Part shown: one piece after another, positions 8,757 through 17,494 of the stretch | How the letters are laid out: each line of letters begins with the position of its first letter | Position numbering within the stretch: the first letter of the stretch is position 1 | Source of the DNA: Pseudoduganella armeniaca | Lineage (GTDB): Bacteria; Pseudomonadota; Gammaproteobacteria; Burkholderiales; Burkholderiaceae_D | Assembly (NCBI RefSeq): GCF_003028855.1 | Contig: NZ_CP028324.1 | Coordinates: 1,798,001 to 1,862,000 of the forward strand | DNA length: 64,000 nt | Direction: 5' to 3' | Position numbers and translations under genes: made by a program | The notes under the pieces: generated by a model | The model's database searches: none | What the model was told of the DNA's origin: nothing | Seen by the model: the letters and a program-made list of their open reading frames with translations, nothing else

Positions 8757-9404
8757 TTACACCACCGCCGGCGCCGGCGTCTTCTGCTTGAACTCGCACA
8801 GGTCGGCGATCATGCAGTTCCAGCATTGCGGCTTGCGCGCCACGCAGGTGTAGCGGCCGTGCAGGATCAGCCAGTGGTGGGCGTCCTGCAGGAATTCCTT
8901 CGGTACGAATTTCAGCAGCTTCTGTTCGACGATGTCGACGTTCTTGCCCGGCGCGATGCCGGTGCGGTTCGAGACGCGGAAGATGTGCGTGTCCACCGCG
9001 ATCGTCGGGTCGCCGAAGGCCGTGTTCAACACCACGTTGGCGGTCTTGCGGCCCACCCCCGGCAGCGACTCCAGCGCCTCGCGGTCGTGGGGCACCTCGC
9101 CGCCATACTGGTCGACCAGGATGCGGCAGGTCGCCATCACGTTCTTCGCCTTGGTGCGATACAGGCCGATGGTCTGGATGTAGGTCGTCAGCTCGTCGAT
9201 GCCGAGGTCGAGGATCGCCTGCGGCGTGTTCGCCACCGGGTACAGCTTGCGGGTGGCCTTGTTGACGCCGACGTCGGTGGCCTGCGCCGACAGCAGCACG
9301 GCGATCAGCAGCTCGAACGGCGTCGTGTATTCCAGCTCGGTGGTGGGATGGGGATTGGCTTCGCGCAGGCGGCGAAAGATTTCGTGGCGTTTGGCGGCGT
9401 TCAT
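8757..9404 (-). CDS. nth: Endonuclease III (DNA glycosylase/AP lyase)
   Basis: A 215-residue base-excision repair enzyme that removes oxidised pyrimidines and cleaves the abasic site. Seen: the helix-hairpin-helix LPGVGRKTANVV (about 115-126) with its catalytic Lys, the catalytic Asp in VDTHIFRVSNR near 139, and the 4Fe-4S loop C-x6-C-x2-C-x5-C (CVARKPQCWNCMIADLC, about 188-204). The start codon overlaps the rsxB stop by four bases, implying translational coupling; this nth-rsxB adjacency recurs in proteobacteria. Confidence 0.97.
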   Translation of the reverse strand: MNAAKRHEIFRRLREANPHPTTELEYTTPFELLIAVLLSAQATDVGVNKATRKLYPVANTPQAILDLGIDELTTYIQTIGLYRTKAKNVMATCRILVDQYGGEVPHDREALESLPGVGRKTANVVLNTAFGDPTIAVDTHIFRVSNRTGIAPGKNVDIVEQKLLKFVPKEFLQDAHHWLILHGRYTCVARKPQCWNCMIADLCEFKQKTPAPAVV

Positions 9405-10144
9405 TGGTCTTTCGGTCGATCGGCGTCCGGGTCATCGGCAGGCGCGGCGGCGGCCTTGGCCGCTTGCGCCTTCAGGCGTGCGCGTTCCATCGCGGCGGCG
9501 ATGATCGCGCGCTTGCGCTCCTTCTCGGCCAGTTCGGCGGCGTTCTCGGGATTGAGGCGGTCGACGGCCTCCATCTTGGCTTGCGCCTTGGCGGCCAGGC
9601 GCGCGTCGTTTTCCTCGCGCTCGCGCTGCAGGCGTGCGTTGCGGAAGTCATGGCGGTCGCGCGCGGCATCCGCATCCTGCTGCGTCCACGCGTTCCAGCC
9701 CGTGGTTTCCGTGACCGGGTACATGACGATGCAGTCGACCGGGCAGGGCTTCACGCACAGGTCGCAGCCGGTGCACAGCTCGGGAATGATCGCGTGCATC
9801 TGCTTGGCCGCGCCGGCGATGGCGTCCACCGGGCAGGCCTGGATGCACAGGGTGCAGCCGATACACAACGCTTCATCGATGAAAGCCACCGCGCGCGGCC
9901 GTTCCAGCCCGTTGACGGGATTGAGCGGGATGACGGGAAAACCGGTCACGGCCGACAGCCGGCGGATGCCCTCGGCGCCCCCGGGCGGACACTGGTTGAT
10001 CGGCGCCGCGCCCGCCGCGATGGCCTCGGCATACGGCCGGCAGCCGGCATAGCCACACTTGGTACACTGGGTCTGCGGCAGCGCGTCTTCGATGCGGTCG
10101 GCTAAGGTGGTCGGTTCGGTCACTGGTTCAGGTAGCAAAAACAA
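9401..10144 (-). CDS. rsxB: RsxB/RnfB-like iron-sulfur protein
   Basis: A 247-residue protein. The N-terminal Fe-S (FeS/4Fe-4S) module has QCTKCGYAGCRPYAEA and a later Cys in INQCPPGG. Two ferredoxin motifs follow, CIGCTLCIQACPVDAI (about 93-108) and CTGCDLCVKPCPVDCI (about 123-138). A charged alanine-rich C-terminal tail (about 165-247) is probably helical. RsxB transfers electrons in the Rnf/Rsx complex that reduces SoxR, but no other rsx/rnf genes are nearby, as is usual for the single betaproteobacterial copy. Unlike the gammaproteobacterial form, no N-terminal membrane helix is visible, so it is probably a soluble ferredoxin-like carrier. Confidence 0.85.
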   Translation of the reverse strand: MFLLPEPVTEPTTLADRIEDALPQTQCTKCGYAGCRPYAEAIAAGAAPINQCPPGGAEGIRRLSAVTGFPVIPLNPVNGLERPRAVAFIDEALCIGCTLCIQACPVDAIAGAAKQMHAIIPELCTGCDLCVKPCPVDCIVMYPVTETTGWNAWTQQDADAARDRHDFRNARLQREREENDARLAAKAQAKMEAVDRLNPENAAELAEKERKRAIIAAAMERARLKAQAAKAAAAPADDPDADRPKDQ

Positions 10145-10279
10145 GACAGACCGTCATTATCCCCCATCCGCGCCTGGCGCGAAAACCATGCGACGCCGCC
10201 ATGCGGCGGTAGGACATTGCCGACCCGCACACGGCTGGGGGTGCCTGGCATTTGGGCAGCCGTTGTGGGAGCATATTGC

Positions 10280-11071
10280 ATGGACGAAGCCAGGCAACAA
10301 TTGCATGGAAGAGCGTGGTGGCGATACGCCGTCGCCATGGCTGTGCTGTGTGCCGCGCCGTTTGCATGGGGGCAGCCGCAGACGATCCGGGTGGCCGGGG
10401 AGGCATGGCCGCCATACCTGACACCCGCGTTGCCGGAAGATGGCCTGACGGGCGCGATGATGCGCGCCGTGCTGGGCCGGCTGGGCTACAACGCCACCGT
10501 CGACTATTACCCCTGGCGGCGCGCGGTGGAGATCGGCCTGCACGACCCGCGCTATGCCGGGTTCCTGCCGGTGCTGCGCACGCCGGAGCGGGAAAAGCTG
10601 TGCCATTTCTCGACGCCGCTGGCGCGCACCAGCTATGTGCTGGCGTTCCTGAGGGATCGTCCGGTGCGGGCGGGCAGCCTGGCCGACCTGCGCGAGCTGC
10701 GGGTCGGTACCGTGTCCGGCTATTCGTACAGCGAGCAGTTCGACGCGATGGCGGGGCAGGGAACGATCGAGGTGGAGGAGGCCGTCAACGACGAGACCAA
10801 CCTGCGCAAGCTGCTGGCGCGGCGTTTCCCGGTGACGATCATCGACCGCCAGGTCCTGCGCTACCTGCTGGCCACGCAGCGCTTTACCCCGGCCGACCGC
10901 GAGCGCATCGCCACCAGCGACGGCTTGTTCCGCGACCGCACGATGCACCTGTGCTTCCGCCGCACGGCCGTCGGCCAGGTGCAGCAGCAGGCGTTCGACA
11001 ACGCGGTGCGTGAGCTGGACCTTCCCAGGCTGGAGAAGGAGTACTGGCGGCGGATCGGGTACGACGGGTAG
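10280..11071 (+). CDS. Periplasmic amino-acid-type substrate-binding protein
   Basis: A 263-residue protein with an N-terminal signal peptide (hydrophobic stretch about 15-28 ending AFAWGQ), followed by a bacterial extracellular solute-binding fold of family 3 (VAGEAWPPYLTP, GLTGAMMRAVLGRLGY, DLRELRVGTVSGYSYS, AVNDETNLRKLLARR). The ATG at 10280 is preferred because GGGAG lies just upstream and it gives a normal signal peptide; the frame is open to 10217. No permease or ATPase adjoins it, so it is an orphan binding protein. Such proteins occur as free ABC importer receptors or as sensors; the ligand is unknown. Confidence 0.8.
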   Translation: MDEARQQLHGRAWWRYAVAMAVLCAAPFAWGQPQTIRVAGEAWPPYLTPALPEDGLTGAMMRAVLGRLGYNATVDYYPWRRAVEIGLHDPRYAGFLPVLRTPEREKLCHFSTPLARTSYVLAFLRDRPVRAGSLADLRELRVGTVSGYSYSEQFDAMAGQGTIEVEEAVNDETNLRKLLARRFPVTIIDRQVLRYLLATQRFTPADRERIATSDGLFRDRTMHLCFRRTAVGQVQQQAFDNAVRELDLPRLEKEYWRRIGYDG

Positions 11072-11088
11072 AGGGGGAAGAGACCCAT

Positions 11089-11139
11089 GGTGACAGGCAC
11101 CTGTTGCGGGTCGGAGACCCGCAACAGGTGCCTGTCACC
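11089..11139. repeat. Perfect 24-bp hairpin of the GGTGACAGGCACC family
   Basis: The arms at 11089-11112 and 11116-11139 are exact complements with a GGA loop. The outer arm is GGTGACAGGCACC and the core CTGTTGCGGGTC. It lies 18 bp after the binding-protein stop and 7 bp before the convergent phaZ stop. The A-for-G change in the outer arm is compensated on the other side. Confidence 0.95.
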
Positions 11140-11145
11140 GCAGGG

Positions 11146-12381
11146 TTATGCGTGCTTGCGGATGAATTCCGTGATCTTCGGGCAGACGATCTCGCGCCAG
11201 CGGCGGCCCGAGAAGATGCCGTAGTGGCCGGCCTGCGGCACCACGAAGTCTTCCTGCTTGTCGGCCGGGATGCCGGCGCACAGCTCGTGCGCGGCCTGGG
11301 TCTGGCCGGCGCCGGAGATGTCGTCCAGCTCACCCTCGATGGTCAGCAGCGCGACGTTGGTGATGTCCTGCGGGCGCACCAGCTGGCCGCCCACTTCCCA
11401 TGTTCCCTTCGGCAGGCTGAAGTCCTGGAACACGGTCTTGATGGTGTCGAGGTAGTATTCGGCCGGCATGTCCAGCACGGCGTTGTACTCGTCGTAGAAC
11501 TTGCGGTGGCTTTCCGCCGGCTCGTCGTCGCCGCGCACCAGGTGCATGTAGAACTCGCGGTGCGACTGCGCATGGCGGCCCGGGTTCATCGCGATGAAGC
11601 CGGCATGCTGCAGGAAACCTGGGTAGACCTTGCGGCCGAAGCCCGGATAGTTCGGCGGCACCGGATAGATCACCGTGTTCTCGAACCACGAGAACGGCTT
11701 TTCGGTGGCCAGGTTGTTGACAGCCGTCGGCGACTTGCGCGGGTCGATCGGACCGCCCATCATCGTCATCGTCTTCGGCAGTTTGGCGTCCTTGTTGGTC
11801 GCCATCAGCGAGATCGCGGCCAGCACCGGCACGGTCGGCTGGCACACGGAGATCACGTGCACGTCCGGGCCCAGGTGGCGGATGAAGTCCTGCACGTAGT
11901 AGATGTAGTCATCCAGGTGGAACGGACCTTCGGACAGCGGCACCATGCGTGCATCGGTCCAGTCGGTGATGTAGACGTCGTGTTCCGGCAACAGGCCGCG
12001 CACGGTATCGCGCAGCAGCGTGGAATGGTGGCCGGACAACGGCGCCACCAGCAGCACGACCGGCTGGGCCAGTTCGACGGCTTCCGCCGTGGAGACGTCC
12101 TTGCGGAAGTGGATCAGGCGGCAGAACGGCTTGGTGACGGTGGCATGTTCGAGGATGCCGACGGGCTTGCCGTTGACGGTCGTCGTGTCGATGCCGAATG
12201 CGGGTTTTTCGTAATCCTTGCCCAGGCGATACAGCAACTCGTAGCCGGCCGCGATCCGTTGCGAAAACGGCGTGTGCGCGAACGGCGAGACGGGGTTGCT
12301 GAAGAGTTTGGACGACGCTTCCGCCCACTGCATCAGTGGGTTCAGGAAGGTGCGTTGCATTTCGTGAAGTTGGTAAAGCAT
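11146..12381 (-). CDS. phaZ: Intracellular polyhydroxyalkanoate depolymerase
   Basis: A 411-residue alpha/beta-hydrolase without a signal peptide, consistent with the intracellular PhaZ family that mobilises storage PHB granules. The family uses a cysteine nucleophile; SVCQP at about 178-182 supplies it (Cys180). The probable acid lies in EGELDDISG near 355 and the histidine in AGHYGIFSGRRW near 388. LVAPLSGHHSTLLRDT provides the oxyanion-region block. A sigma-70-like promoter lies at 12441-12468. It stands alone, but a PHA-granule protein gene lies 6 kb away. Confidence 0.93.
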   Translation of the reverse strand: MLYQLHEMQRTFLNPLMQWAEASSKLFSNPVSPFAHTPFSQRIAAGYELLYRLGKDYEKPAFGIDTTTVNGKPVGILEHATVTKPFCRLIHFRKDVSTAEAVELAQPVVLLVAPLSGHHSTLLRDTVRGLLPEHDVYITDWTDARMVPLSEGPFHLDDYIYYVQDFIRHLGPDVHVISVCQPTVPVLAAISLMATNKDAKLPKTMTMMGGPIDPRKSPTAVNNLATEKPFSWFENTVIYPVPPNYPGFGRKVYPGFLQHAGFIAMNPGRHAQSHREFYMHLVRGDDEPAESHRKFYDEYNAVLDMPAEYYLDTIKTVFQDFSLPKGTWEVGGQLVRPQDITNVALLTIEGELDDISGAGQTQAAHELCAGIPADKQEDFVVPQAGHYGIFSGRRWREIVCPKITEFIRKHA

Positions 12382-12440
12382 AGGGAATCCTGGGTCGTGA
12401 GGCGCCGCAAAAAGGGCTGCGGGCGGGAAATCATGAGCCC

Positions 12441-12468
12441 ATTATAGGCCGTTTTTTCTTGACGTAAA
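12441..12468 (-). promoter_or_regulatory. Sigma-70-like promoter for phaZ
   Basis: Read on the minus strand: TTTACG (12468-12463), 16 bp, then TATAAT (12446-12441). It lies about 60 bp upstream of the phaZ start. Confidence 0.65.
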
Positions 12469-12546
12469 GCATTTTGCGATGCAAAAACATCGGCTTGAAA
12501 CCCGCATGGTTACGTCGTTTTAAAACGATAAACGTGTCCCGGAAAC

Positions 12547-12573
12547 AAAAAAAGCAGCGTTTCCGCTGCTTTT
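12547..12573 (-). terminator. Rho-independent terminator of the ferredoxin reductase gene
   Basis: A perfect 10-bp stem, 12550-12559 with 12564-12573 (AAAAGCAGCG with CGCTGCTTTT), is followed on the minus strand by a run of T. It lies about 30 bp after the reductase stop. Confidence 0.9.
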
Positions 12574-12603
12574 GTGTAGGACAGGTCCGAGCAAAAAGTC
12601 GGA

Positions 12604-13671
12604 TCAGTCGAACACCGGCGACTCGACGCCCAGAACCTTGTGCAGCTTCGGCGAAGTCGTGGTGTACTGCATGTGGATCTTCTTGTCCGGGAAGATGTAC
12701 GGCGCGGCGCCGAAGGCGGCCAGCGCGGCTTCATGGAAGCCCGACAGGATCAGCTTCTTCTTGCCCGGGTAGGTGTTGATGTCGCCCACGGCAAAGATGC
12801 CCGGCACGTTCGTCTCGAACTTCTCGGTGCTGACGACCTTGAGCTGCTTGCGCTCGATGTCCAGGCCCCACTCGGCGATCGGGCCCAGCTTCGGCGACAG
12901 GCCGTAGAACACCAGCAGCATGTCCAGCGGCACGCGGCGGGTCACGCCGTCGGCGCCCGTCACGCGCAGTTCGGACAGCTTGCCGTCCTTTTCCTCGATA
13001 CCGGAGACCTGGCCGATGATCAGCTGCATCTCGTACTCTTCGCACAGCTGCTTCATCTTCGCCACGGAAGCAGGCGCGGCGCGGAAGTCCTCGCGGCGGT
13101 GCAGCAGCACGACCGACTCGGCCTTGCCGACGAAGTTCAGCGCCCAGTCCAGCGCGGAGTCGCCGCCGCCGCAGATGACCAGGTTCTTGCCTTCGAACTG
13201 CGCCGGGTCCTTGACGCGGTAGAACAGCTGCGAGCCTTCATAGGCGTCGATGCCGTCGACCTTCATCGTGCGCGGCTGGAACGAACCGACGCCGGCGGCG
13301 ATGAAGATGGTCTTCGTGATGAACTTGGTGCCCAGGCTGGTTTCGACGTCGAAACGGCCATCCTCGCGCTTGTGCACGACGGTCACTTCCTGGCCCAGGT
13401 GGAAGGTGGGGCCGAACGGTTCGATCTGCTTGAGCAGGCCGTCGGTCAGTTCCTGGCCCGTGCAGGACGGGATCGCGGGAATATCGTAGATCGGCTTGTC
13501 CGGATACAGTTCCACGCACTGGCCGCCGACGGCAGCCAGGGAGTCGATGACGTGGGCCTTGATTTCCAGCAGGCCCAGTTCGAAGACCTGGAACAGGCCG
13601 ACCGGACCGGCGCCGATGATGACGGCATCGGTTTCGTAATTGCCACCGGGAGGGGTGCTGACGATATTCAT
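12604..13671 (-). CDS. Ferredoxin/flavodoxin--NADP+ reductase, thioredoxin-reductase type
   Basis: A 355-residue flavoprotein. The N-terminal Rossmann motif VIIGAGPVGLFQ (about 17-28) binds FAD, the internal VICGGGDSALDWALN (about 163-177) binds NADPH, and the C-terminal GIFAVGDINTYPGK completes the FAD site. It lacks the CxxC active site of thioredoxin reductase, and its length matches the TrxR-like FNR family. It probably exchanges electrons between NADPH and the ferredoxin encoded directly upstream on the same strand (127-bp gap). A clear terminator follows. Confidence 0.92.
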   Translation of the reverse strand: MNIVSTPPGGNYETDAVIIGAGPVGLFQVFELGLLEIKAHVIDSLAAVGGQCVELYPDKPIYDIPAIPSCTGQELTDGLLKQIEPFGPTFHLGQEVTVVHKREDGRFDVETSLGTKFITKTIFIAAGVGSFQPRTMKVDGIDAYEGSQLFYRVKDPAQFEGKNLVICGGGDSALDWALNFVGKAESVVLLHRREDFRAAPASVAKMKQLCEEYEMQLIIGQVSGIEEKDGKLSELRVTGADGVTRRVPLDMLLVFYGLSPKLGPIAEWGLDIERKQLKVVSTEKFETNVPGIFAVGDINTYPGKKKLILSGFHEAALAAFGAAPYIFPDKKIHMQYTTTSPKLHKVLGVESPVFD

Positions 13672-13798
13672 AGCGATTTTCTATCCTGTGATTGCAAAGG
13701 GAACGTCGTTCTCTGCCTGCCGGCCACGACATGCAAGACGGCGTACCGGGGCCGTGCGGTAGCGCGAACCGCGTGCGCTAGCCGCCACGGCAGGTGGA

Positions 13799-14122
13799 TC
13801 AGCGCACCAGCAGGTGCGTTTTTTCCTTGACGTCCTTGAACTGCTCGGCTTCCGGCAGGGCTGGCTTGGTCTTCGTGATCGAAGGCCAGTTGCGGGACAG
13901 GTCCGCATTGATCTTGATGAATTGCTGCTGGTCCGACGGCACGTCTTCTTCGGCGAAGATGGCGTTGACCGGGCATTCGGCCACGCAGACGGCGCAGTCG
14001 ATGCACTCGTCCGGGTCGATTGCCAGGAAATTCGGGCCTTCACGGAAACAATCTACCGGGCAAACATCGACGCAGTCCGTGTAACGGCAGCTGATGCAAG
14101 ATTCGGTGACAACGTGGGTCAT
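13799..14122 (-). CDS. fdxA: 7Fe ferredoxin (FdxA type)
   Basis: A 107-residue protein. The cysteine pattern near the N-terminus (C9, C12, C17, C21 within SCISCRYTDCVDVCP) and DECIDCAVCVAECP at about 38-51 fit a 3Fe-4S plus 4Fe-4S ferredoxin. The start at 14122 gives the canonical MTHVVTESCI N-terminus; the longer frame to 14296 has no family match. It lies upstream of the NADP reductase in the same direction, suggesting a matched redox pair. A promoter is predicted at 14251-14279. Confidence 0.95.
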   Translation of the reverse strand: MTHVVTESCISCRYTDCVDVCPVDCFREGPNFLAIDPDECIDCAVCVAECPVNAIFAEEDVPSDQQQFIKINADLSRNWPSITKTKPALPEAEQFKDVKEKTHLLVR

Positions 14123-14250
14123 AGCGGTCCTATTTATGTTGGTGCGCTGGAATGCGGAGTTGACAACGTGCGGGGCGCCGCCGTGTGTCCGGGGCCGTGG
14201 ATTGTGCCTGCGGCGATGGCGATCGGCGTCCCCTCCAGCAAAAGCACTGT

Positions 14251-14279
14251 ATTTTAGGGCAATTCGCTCTTTCTCACAA
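14251..14279 (-). promoter_or_regulatory. Sigma-70-like promoter for fdxA
   Basis: On the minus strand TTGTGA (14279-14274), 17 bp, then TAAAAT (14256-14251). This leaves a leader of about 120 nt before fdxA. Confidence 0.55.
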
Positions 14280-14363
14280 TTCAGGCTTAGACACAATACA
14301 AATAAGCAAATGCGCGCTGTGGCCGCGCGGGCCGCCGCCCGCGATGGCGGCCGGCACGCCGGT

Positions 14364-14651
14364 TCAGGCGGCCAGGATGCGCGCCAGCAGCCGTTCCCAG
14401 GGCGCGCTGGCGGGACTGCCGTCCTGGATGAACGTCACGCTGTGGCGCCGTCCGTCCGCCTCGACCGTGATGGTCCAGCGCAGCAGGTCGGCGCCGCTGG
14501 CCTGGGCCTGCACTGTCGGGCCGGCGGCGCAGAAGCCGCTGGCCGCCAGCGCCGCTTCCAGTGCCGGACCGTCCGCACTGGCGCTGGTATCGACCTCGTG
14601 GCGCCGGGTCAGGCCGGCGAAGCCGCCGCTGCCGGTGGCGACGATCTTCAC
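14364..14651 (-). CDS. Emfourin-like small protein, probable M4 protease inhibitor
   Basis: A 95-residue protein starting with GTG at 14651, preceded by GGAGG at ideal spacing. It has the GSGGFAGL motif near residues 7-14 and a later RWTITVEADGRRHSVTF strand pair, both typical of the emfourin family (small cytoplasmic inhibitors of M4/protealysin-type peptidases). Its GTG overlaps the stop of the metallopeptidase gene by four bases (GTGA), so the two products are translationally coupled. The assignment rests on motif recognition and context, not a search. No signal peptide is seen. Confidence 0.75.
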   Translation of the reverse strand: MKIVATGSGGFAGLTRRHEVDTSASADGPALEAALAASGFCAAGPTVQAQASGADLLRWTITVEADGRRHSVTFIQDGSPASAPWERLLARILAA

Positions 14652-16063
14652 GATGCCTCCTGGCCGACGCCATAATCGGCCGCCGCCAGCGCCTCGCTGC
14701 TGGCAGGCGCGCGGCCGCCGCGCACGGCATGGCACCAGCGCGCCAGGGCCAGGCGCTCCTGTTCCAGCACGTCGGCATGGTCGCGGTATTCCGGATGGTT
14801 CATCGTGCCGCAGCAGGCGCGCCGGTCCTGCACCGCATCCGGCGCGTCGACGATCGCCGGCGCCAGTTCGGCCTCCGGCGTGCTCCCCGCGTCGACGACA
14901 ACCTCGCGCAGCGTGAAGCGGTTGCGGATGAAGCCCGCATAGTCGGCCGGCCGGCCGTCGGCCTGAACCAGCTTGAGCATCGCGTTGGCCACGTCGGCAT
15001 ACGTCGCGTTGCGGTCGGGCGCGGCGATCAGCGCGCGCAGGGTCAGCCCGCACAGGTAGGCGCCGACCCGGTGCAGCACGGCCGCGTCGTCCTCCAGGCC
15101 GGGGCGGCGCTCGAAGGCGAAGATGTCGGCCAGGATGTCGTAGACGGCGCCGGTGAATACCTGCGAGATCGCATGCACCTCGGTGCCGGTCTGCGACAGG
15201 GTCAGGTCGTTGTCGGCGTTGCGCAGGCCGTTGGGGCGGCCCAGCGCCAGGCCGAACTGCTCGGCCATGTCGGCCAGGAAGGTCTTGTCGTGCAGGTCGG
15301 CGCGGGTCTGGGCGATGATGGCCTCGACCTGATCCATCTGCGCCAGCGCCAGGAAGATGGCCGTCAGGTCGCCGAACGATTCGTGCAGGCCGCCCGTCTG
15401 CGGCGGCGCGGAGGACAGGATCCAGCGCGGCTTCAGGCCGTCGAGCACCGCGTGGCCCGTCTCGTGCGCGACGATGTCGAACGAGCGGCAGGTGTAGATG
15501 CGGGCGGCGGCGGCTTCGTTGGTCTGCACGAAATCGCCGAACTTCAGGGCGCGCTCGTTGCGGCTGTAGTAGGCGTTCATCACGTTCGGCAGCCCGTGCG
15601 GGTAGACCTGCAGCGGTTCGGTGTCGCTGCCGCTATTCCAGGCCCATGGCACCGGGCCGCCGTCGTGCGCGGCCAGCACGCGCTGGAACATCGTCAGGGT
15701 CTGGCGCACGACCGCGAAGGTGTGCACGGCGTCGAACTGGTCGGTATCGGGCGGCACGATGAAGTCGCCGAACGCGTTCGGCGCGACCGGCGCGATGCCG
15801 GGCTGGCCGGAGGCGATGCGGGCGTCGCGCGGCCCCTCCAGCAGCACGCCGGGCAGGAAGGCCTTGCGCGTGCCCATGTCCGCCACGGATGGGTCCTGCT
15901 TCCACATCAGCACGCGCGCGCCGGGCGGTGGCGCGGCGGCTTGCGGACGCGGCCGCCCGGGCTGCTGGGCCTGGCCGACGATCTTGCGGTGCATGCGGTA
16001 GGCCGCCGACGGTGTCGGCACGAATCCGACCGGCAGCGTGGGGACGATGACTTTAAGTTCCAT
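14648..16063 (-). CDS. M4-like zinc metallopeptidase (gluzincin)
   Basis: A 471-residue protein with the zinc motif HETGH at 200-204, the third ligand region HESFGDL (Glu228, Asp232) and a likely catalytic His297 in TEVHAISQVF; NAYYS precedes the active site as in thermolysins. There is no signal peptide, and I do not see the PPYLL propeptide motif of protealysin. Residues 30-50 are Pro/Ala-rich. The start at 16063 follows GAGGA; the frame is open further upstream. The last codons overlap the emfourin-like gene. Substrate and site of action are unknown; without a signal it may act in the cytoplasm or leave by a non-classical route. Confidence 0.8.
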   Translation of the reverse strand: MELKVIVPTLPVGFVPTPSAAYRMHRKIVGQAQQPGRPRPQAAAPPPGARVLMWKQDPSVADMGTRKAFLPGVLLEGPRDARIASGQPGIAPVAPNAFGDFIVPPDTDQFDAVHTFAVVRQTLTMFQRVLAAHDGGPVPWAWNSGSDTEPLQVYPHGLPNVMNAYYSRNERALKFGDFVQTNEAAAARIYTCRSFDIVAHETGHAVLDGLKPRWILSSAPPQTGGLHESFGDLTAIFLALAQMDQVEAIIAQTRADLHDKTFLADMAEQFGLALGRPNGLRNADNDLTLSQTGTEVHAISQVFTGAVYDILADIFAFERRPGLEDDAAVLHRVGAYLCGLTLRALIAAPDRNATYADVANAMLKLVQADGRPADYAGFIRNRFTLREVVVDAGSTPEAELAPAIVDAPDAVQDRRACCGTMNHPEYRDHADVLEQERLALARWCHAVRGGRAPASSEALAAADYGVGQEAS

Positions 16064-16201
16064 GATGTTCTCCTCGGCCGGCGCGACAGGGCGCGCCTCG
16101 GTGCATGGTCGCGCCGAGCGCAGCGAGAATGTTTGATGTGGCACAAGCTTTGGTCCTTGCATTGCCGTCGTACAATGCACTCAACGATTATGGAGACCCT
16201 C

Positions 16202-17458
16202 GTGACCCCCAGCACCATCGATATCGCCGGCGCCGTCCTGTTTGCCATCGCCATCCTGCACACCTTCAGCGCCAAGGTGTTCGAGCGCGTGGCGCAGCGC
16301 TTTCCGGCGCATGCCGGCATCTGGCACCTGCTGGGCGAGGTGGAGGTGGTGTTCGGCTTCTGGGCGCTGGTGCTGGTGGTCTTCATCGCGGCGGCGGCAG
16401 GGCAGGGCGACGCCATCGCCTACCTGGACAGCCGCAACTTCACGGAACCCCTGTTCGTGTTCGTCATCATGGTGATCGCGGCCACCCGGCCGATCCTGCA
16501 ATCGACCAAGGCCGCCGTCGCCCTGGCGGCGCGGGCGCTGCCGCTGCCGGGCAGCATGGCGTTCGTGCTGCTGGTGCTGACGGTGGTGCCGCTGCTGGGC
16601 TCGTTCATCACCGAGCCGGCCGCGATGACCCTGGGCGCACTGATCCTGGCCGAGCGGCTGTACGCCGGCGGCATTTCGGAACGGCTGAAGTACGCCATCC
16701 TGGGCGTGCTGTTCGTCAACGTCTCGATCGGCGGCACCTTGACGCCGTATGCCGCGCCGCCCGTGCTGATGGTGGCCGCCAAATGGCACTGGGACCTGCC
16801 GTTCATGCTGGCGCACATCGGCTGGAAGGCGGCGCTGGCCGTGACGGTCAACGCGCTCGGCGTGACGCTGCTGTTCGCGCGTGAGCTGAAGGCGCACCGG
16901 CCAGCGCCGGCCGCGCCACAGGAGCGCGTGCCGCTGCCGCTGGTGCTGGTGCACGTGGCGTTCCTGGCCGGTGTCGTCGTGTTCTCGCACCATCCGGCCG
17001 TGTTCTTCGGCCTGTTCCTGTTCTTCCTGGGCGTGGCACAGGCCTACGAACGCTTCCAGGACCGGCTGATCCTGCGCGAGGGGCTGCTGGTGGCGTTTTT
17101 CCTGGCCGGCCTGGTGGTATTGGGCGGTAAGCAGCAATGGTGGCTGCAGCAGGCCTTGATGAGCATGAGCAGCGACGCCGTCTACTACGGCGCGACGGCG
17201 CTGACGGCCATCACGGACAACGCCGCGCTGACCTATCTCGGCTCGCTGGTGGAGGGCTTGAGCGACGAATTCAAGTACGCGCTGGTGACGGGCGCGGTGA
17301 CGGGCGGCGGCCTGACGGTGATCGCCAACGCGCCCAATCCGGCCGGCATGTCGATCCTGAAGGGTTACTTCGATCTCGAGACGGTATCGGCGCTGGGGTT
17401 GTTCCTGGCGGCATTGGCGCCGACCCTGGTAGCGATCGCGGCTTTCCGGCTACTGTAG
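16202..17458 (+). CDS. Putative Na+/H+ antiporter
   Basis: A protein of about 418 residues consisting largely of membrane segments (hydrophobic blocks near 8-25, 45-65, 85-105, 120-140, 165-185 and further to the C-terminus). The blocks SFITEPAAMTLGALI, NVSIGGTLTPYAAPPVLMVA and ALTAITDNAALTYLGSL fit the Na_H_antiport_3 family within the ion-transporter superfamily. GTG at 16202 is chosen because GGAG lies six bases upstream; an in-frame ATG at 16190 has no ribosome-binding site. It is divergent from the metallopeptidase operon. Confidence 0.82.
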   Translation: MTPSTIDIAGAVLFAIAILHTFSAKVFERVAQRFPAHAGIWHLLGEVEVVFGFWALVLVVFIAAAAGQGDAIAYLDSRNFTEPLFVFVIMVIAATRPILQSTKAAVALAARALPLPGSMAFVLLVLTVVPLLGSFITEPAAMTLGALILAERLYAGGISERLKYAILGVLFVNVSIGGTLTPYAAPPVLMVAAKWHWDLPFMLAHIGWKAALAVTVNALGVTLLFARELKAHRPAPAAPQERVPLPLVLVHVAFLAGVVVFSHHPAVFFGLFLFFLGVAQAYERFQDRLILREGLLVAFFLAGLVVLGGKQQWWLQQALMSMSSDAVYYGATALTAITDNAALTYLGSLVEGLSDEFKYALVTGAVTGGGLTVIANAPNPAGMSILKGYFDLETVSALGLFLAALAPTLVAIAAFRLL

Positions 17459-17494
17459 GGCTGTGGCATCATTGCGCCTTTTACCCAACTCAGC

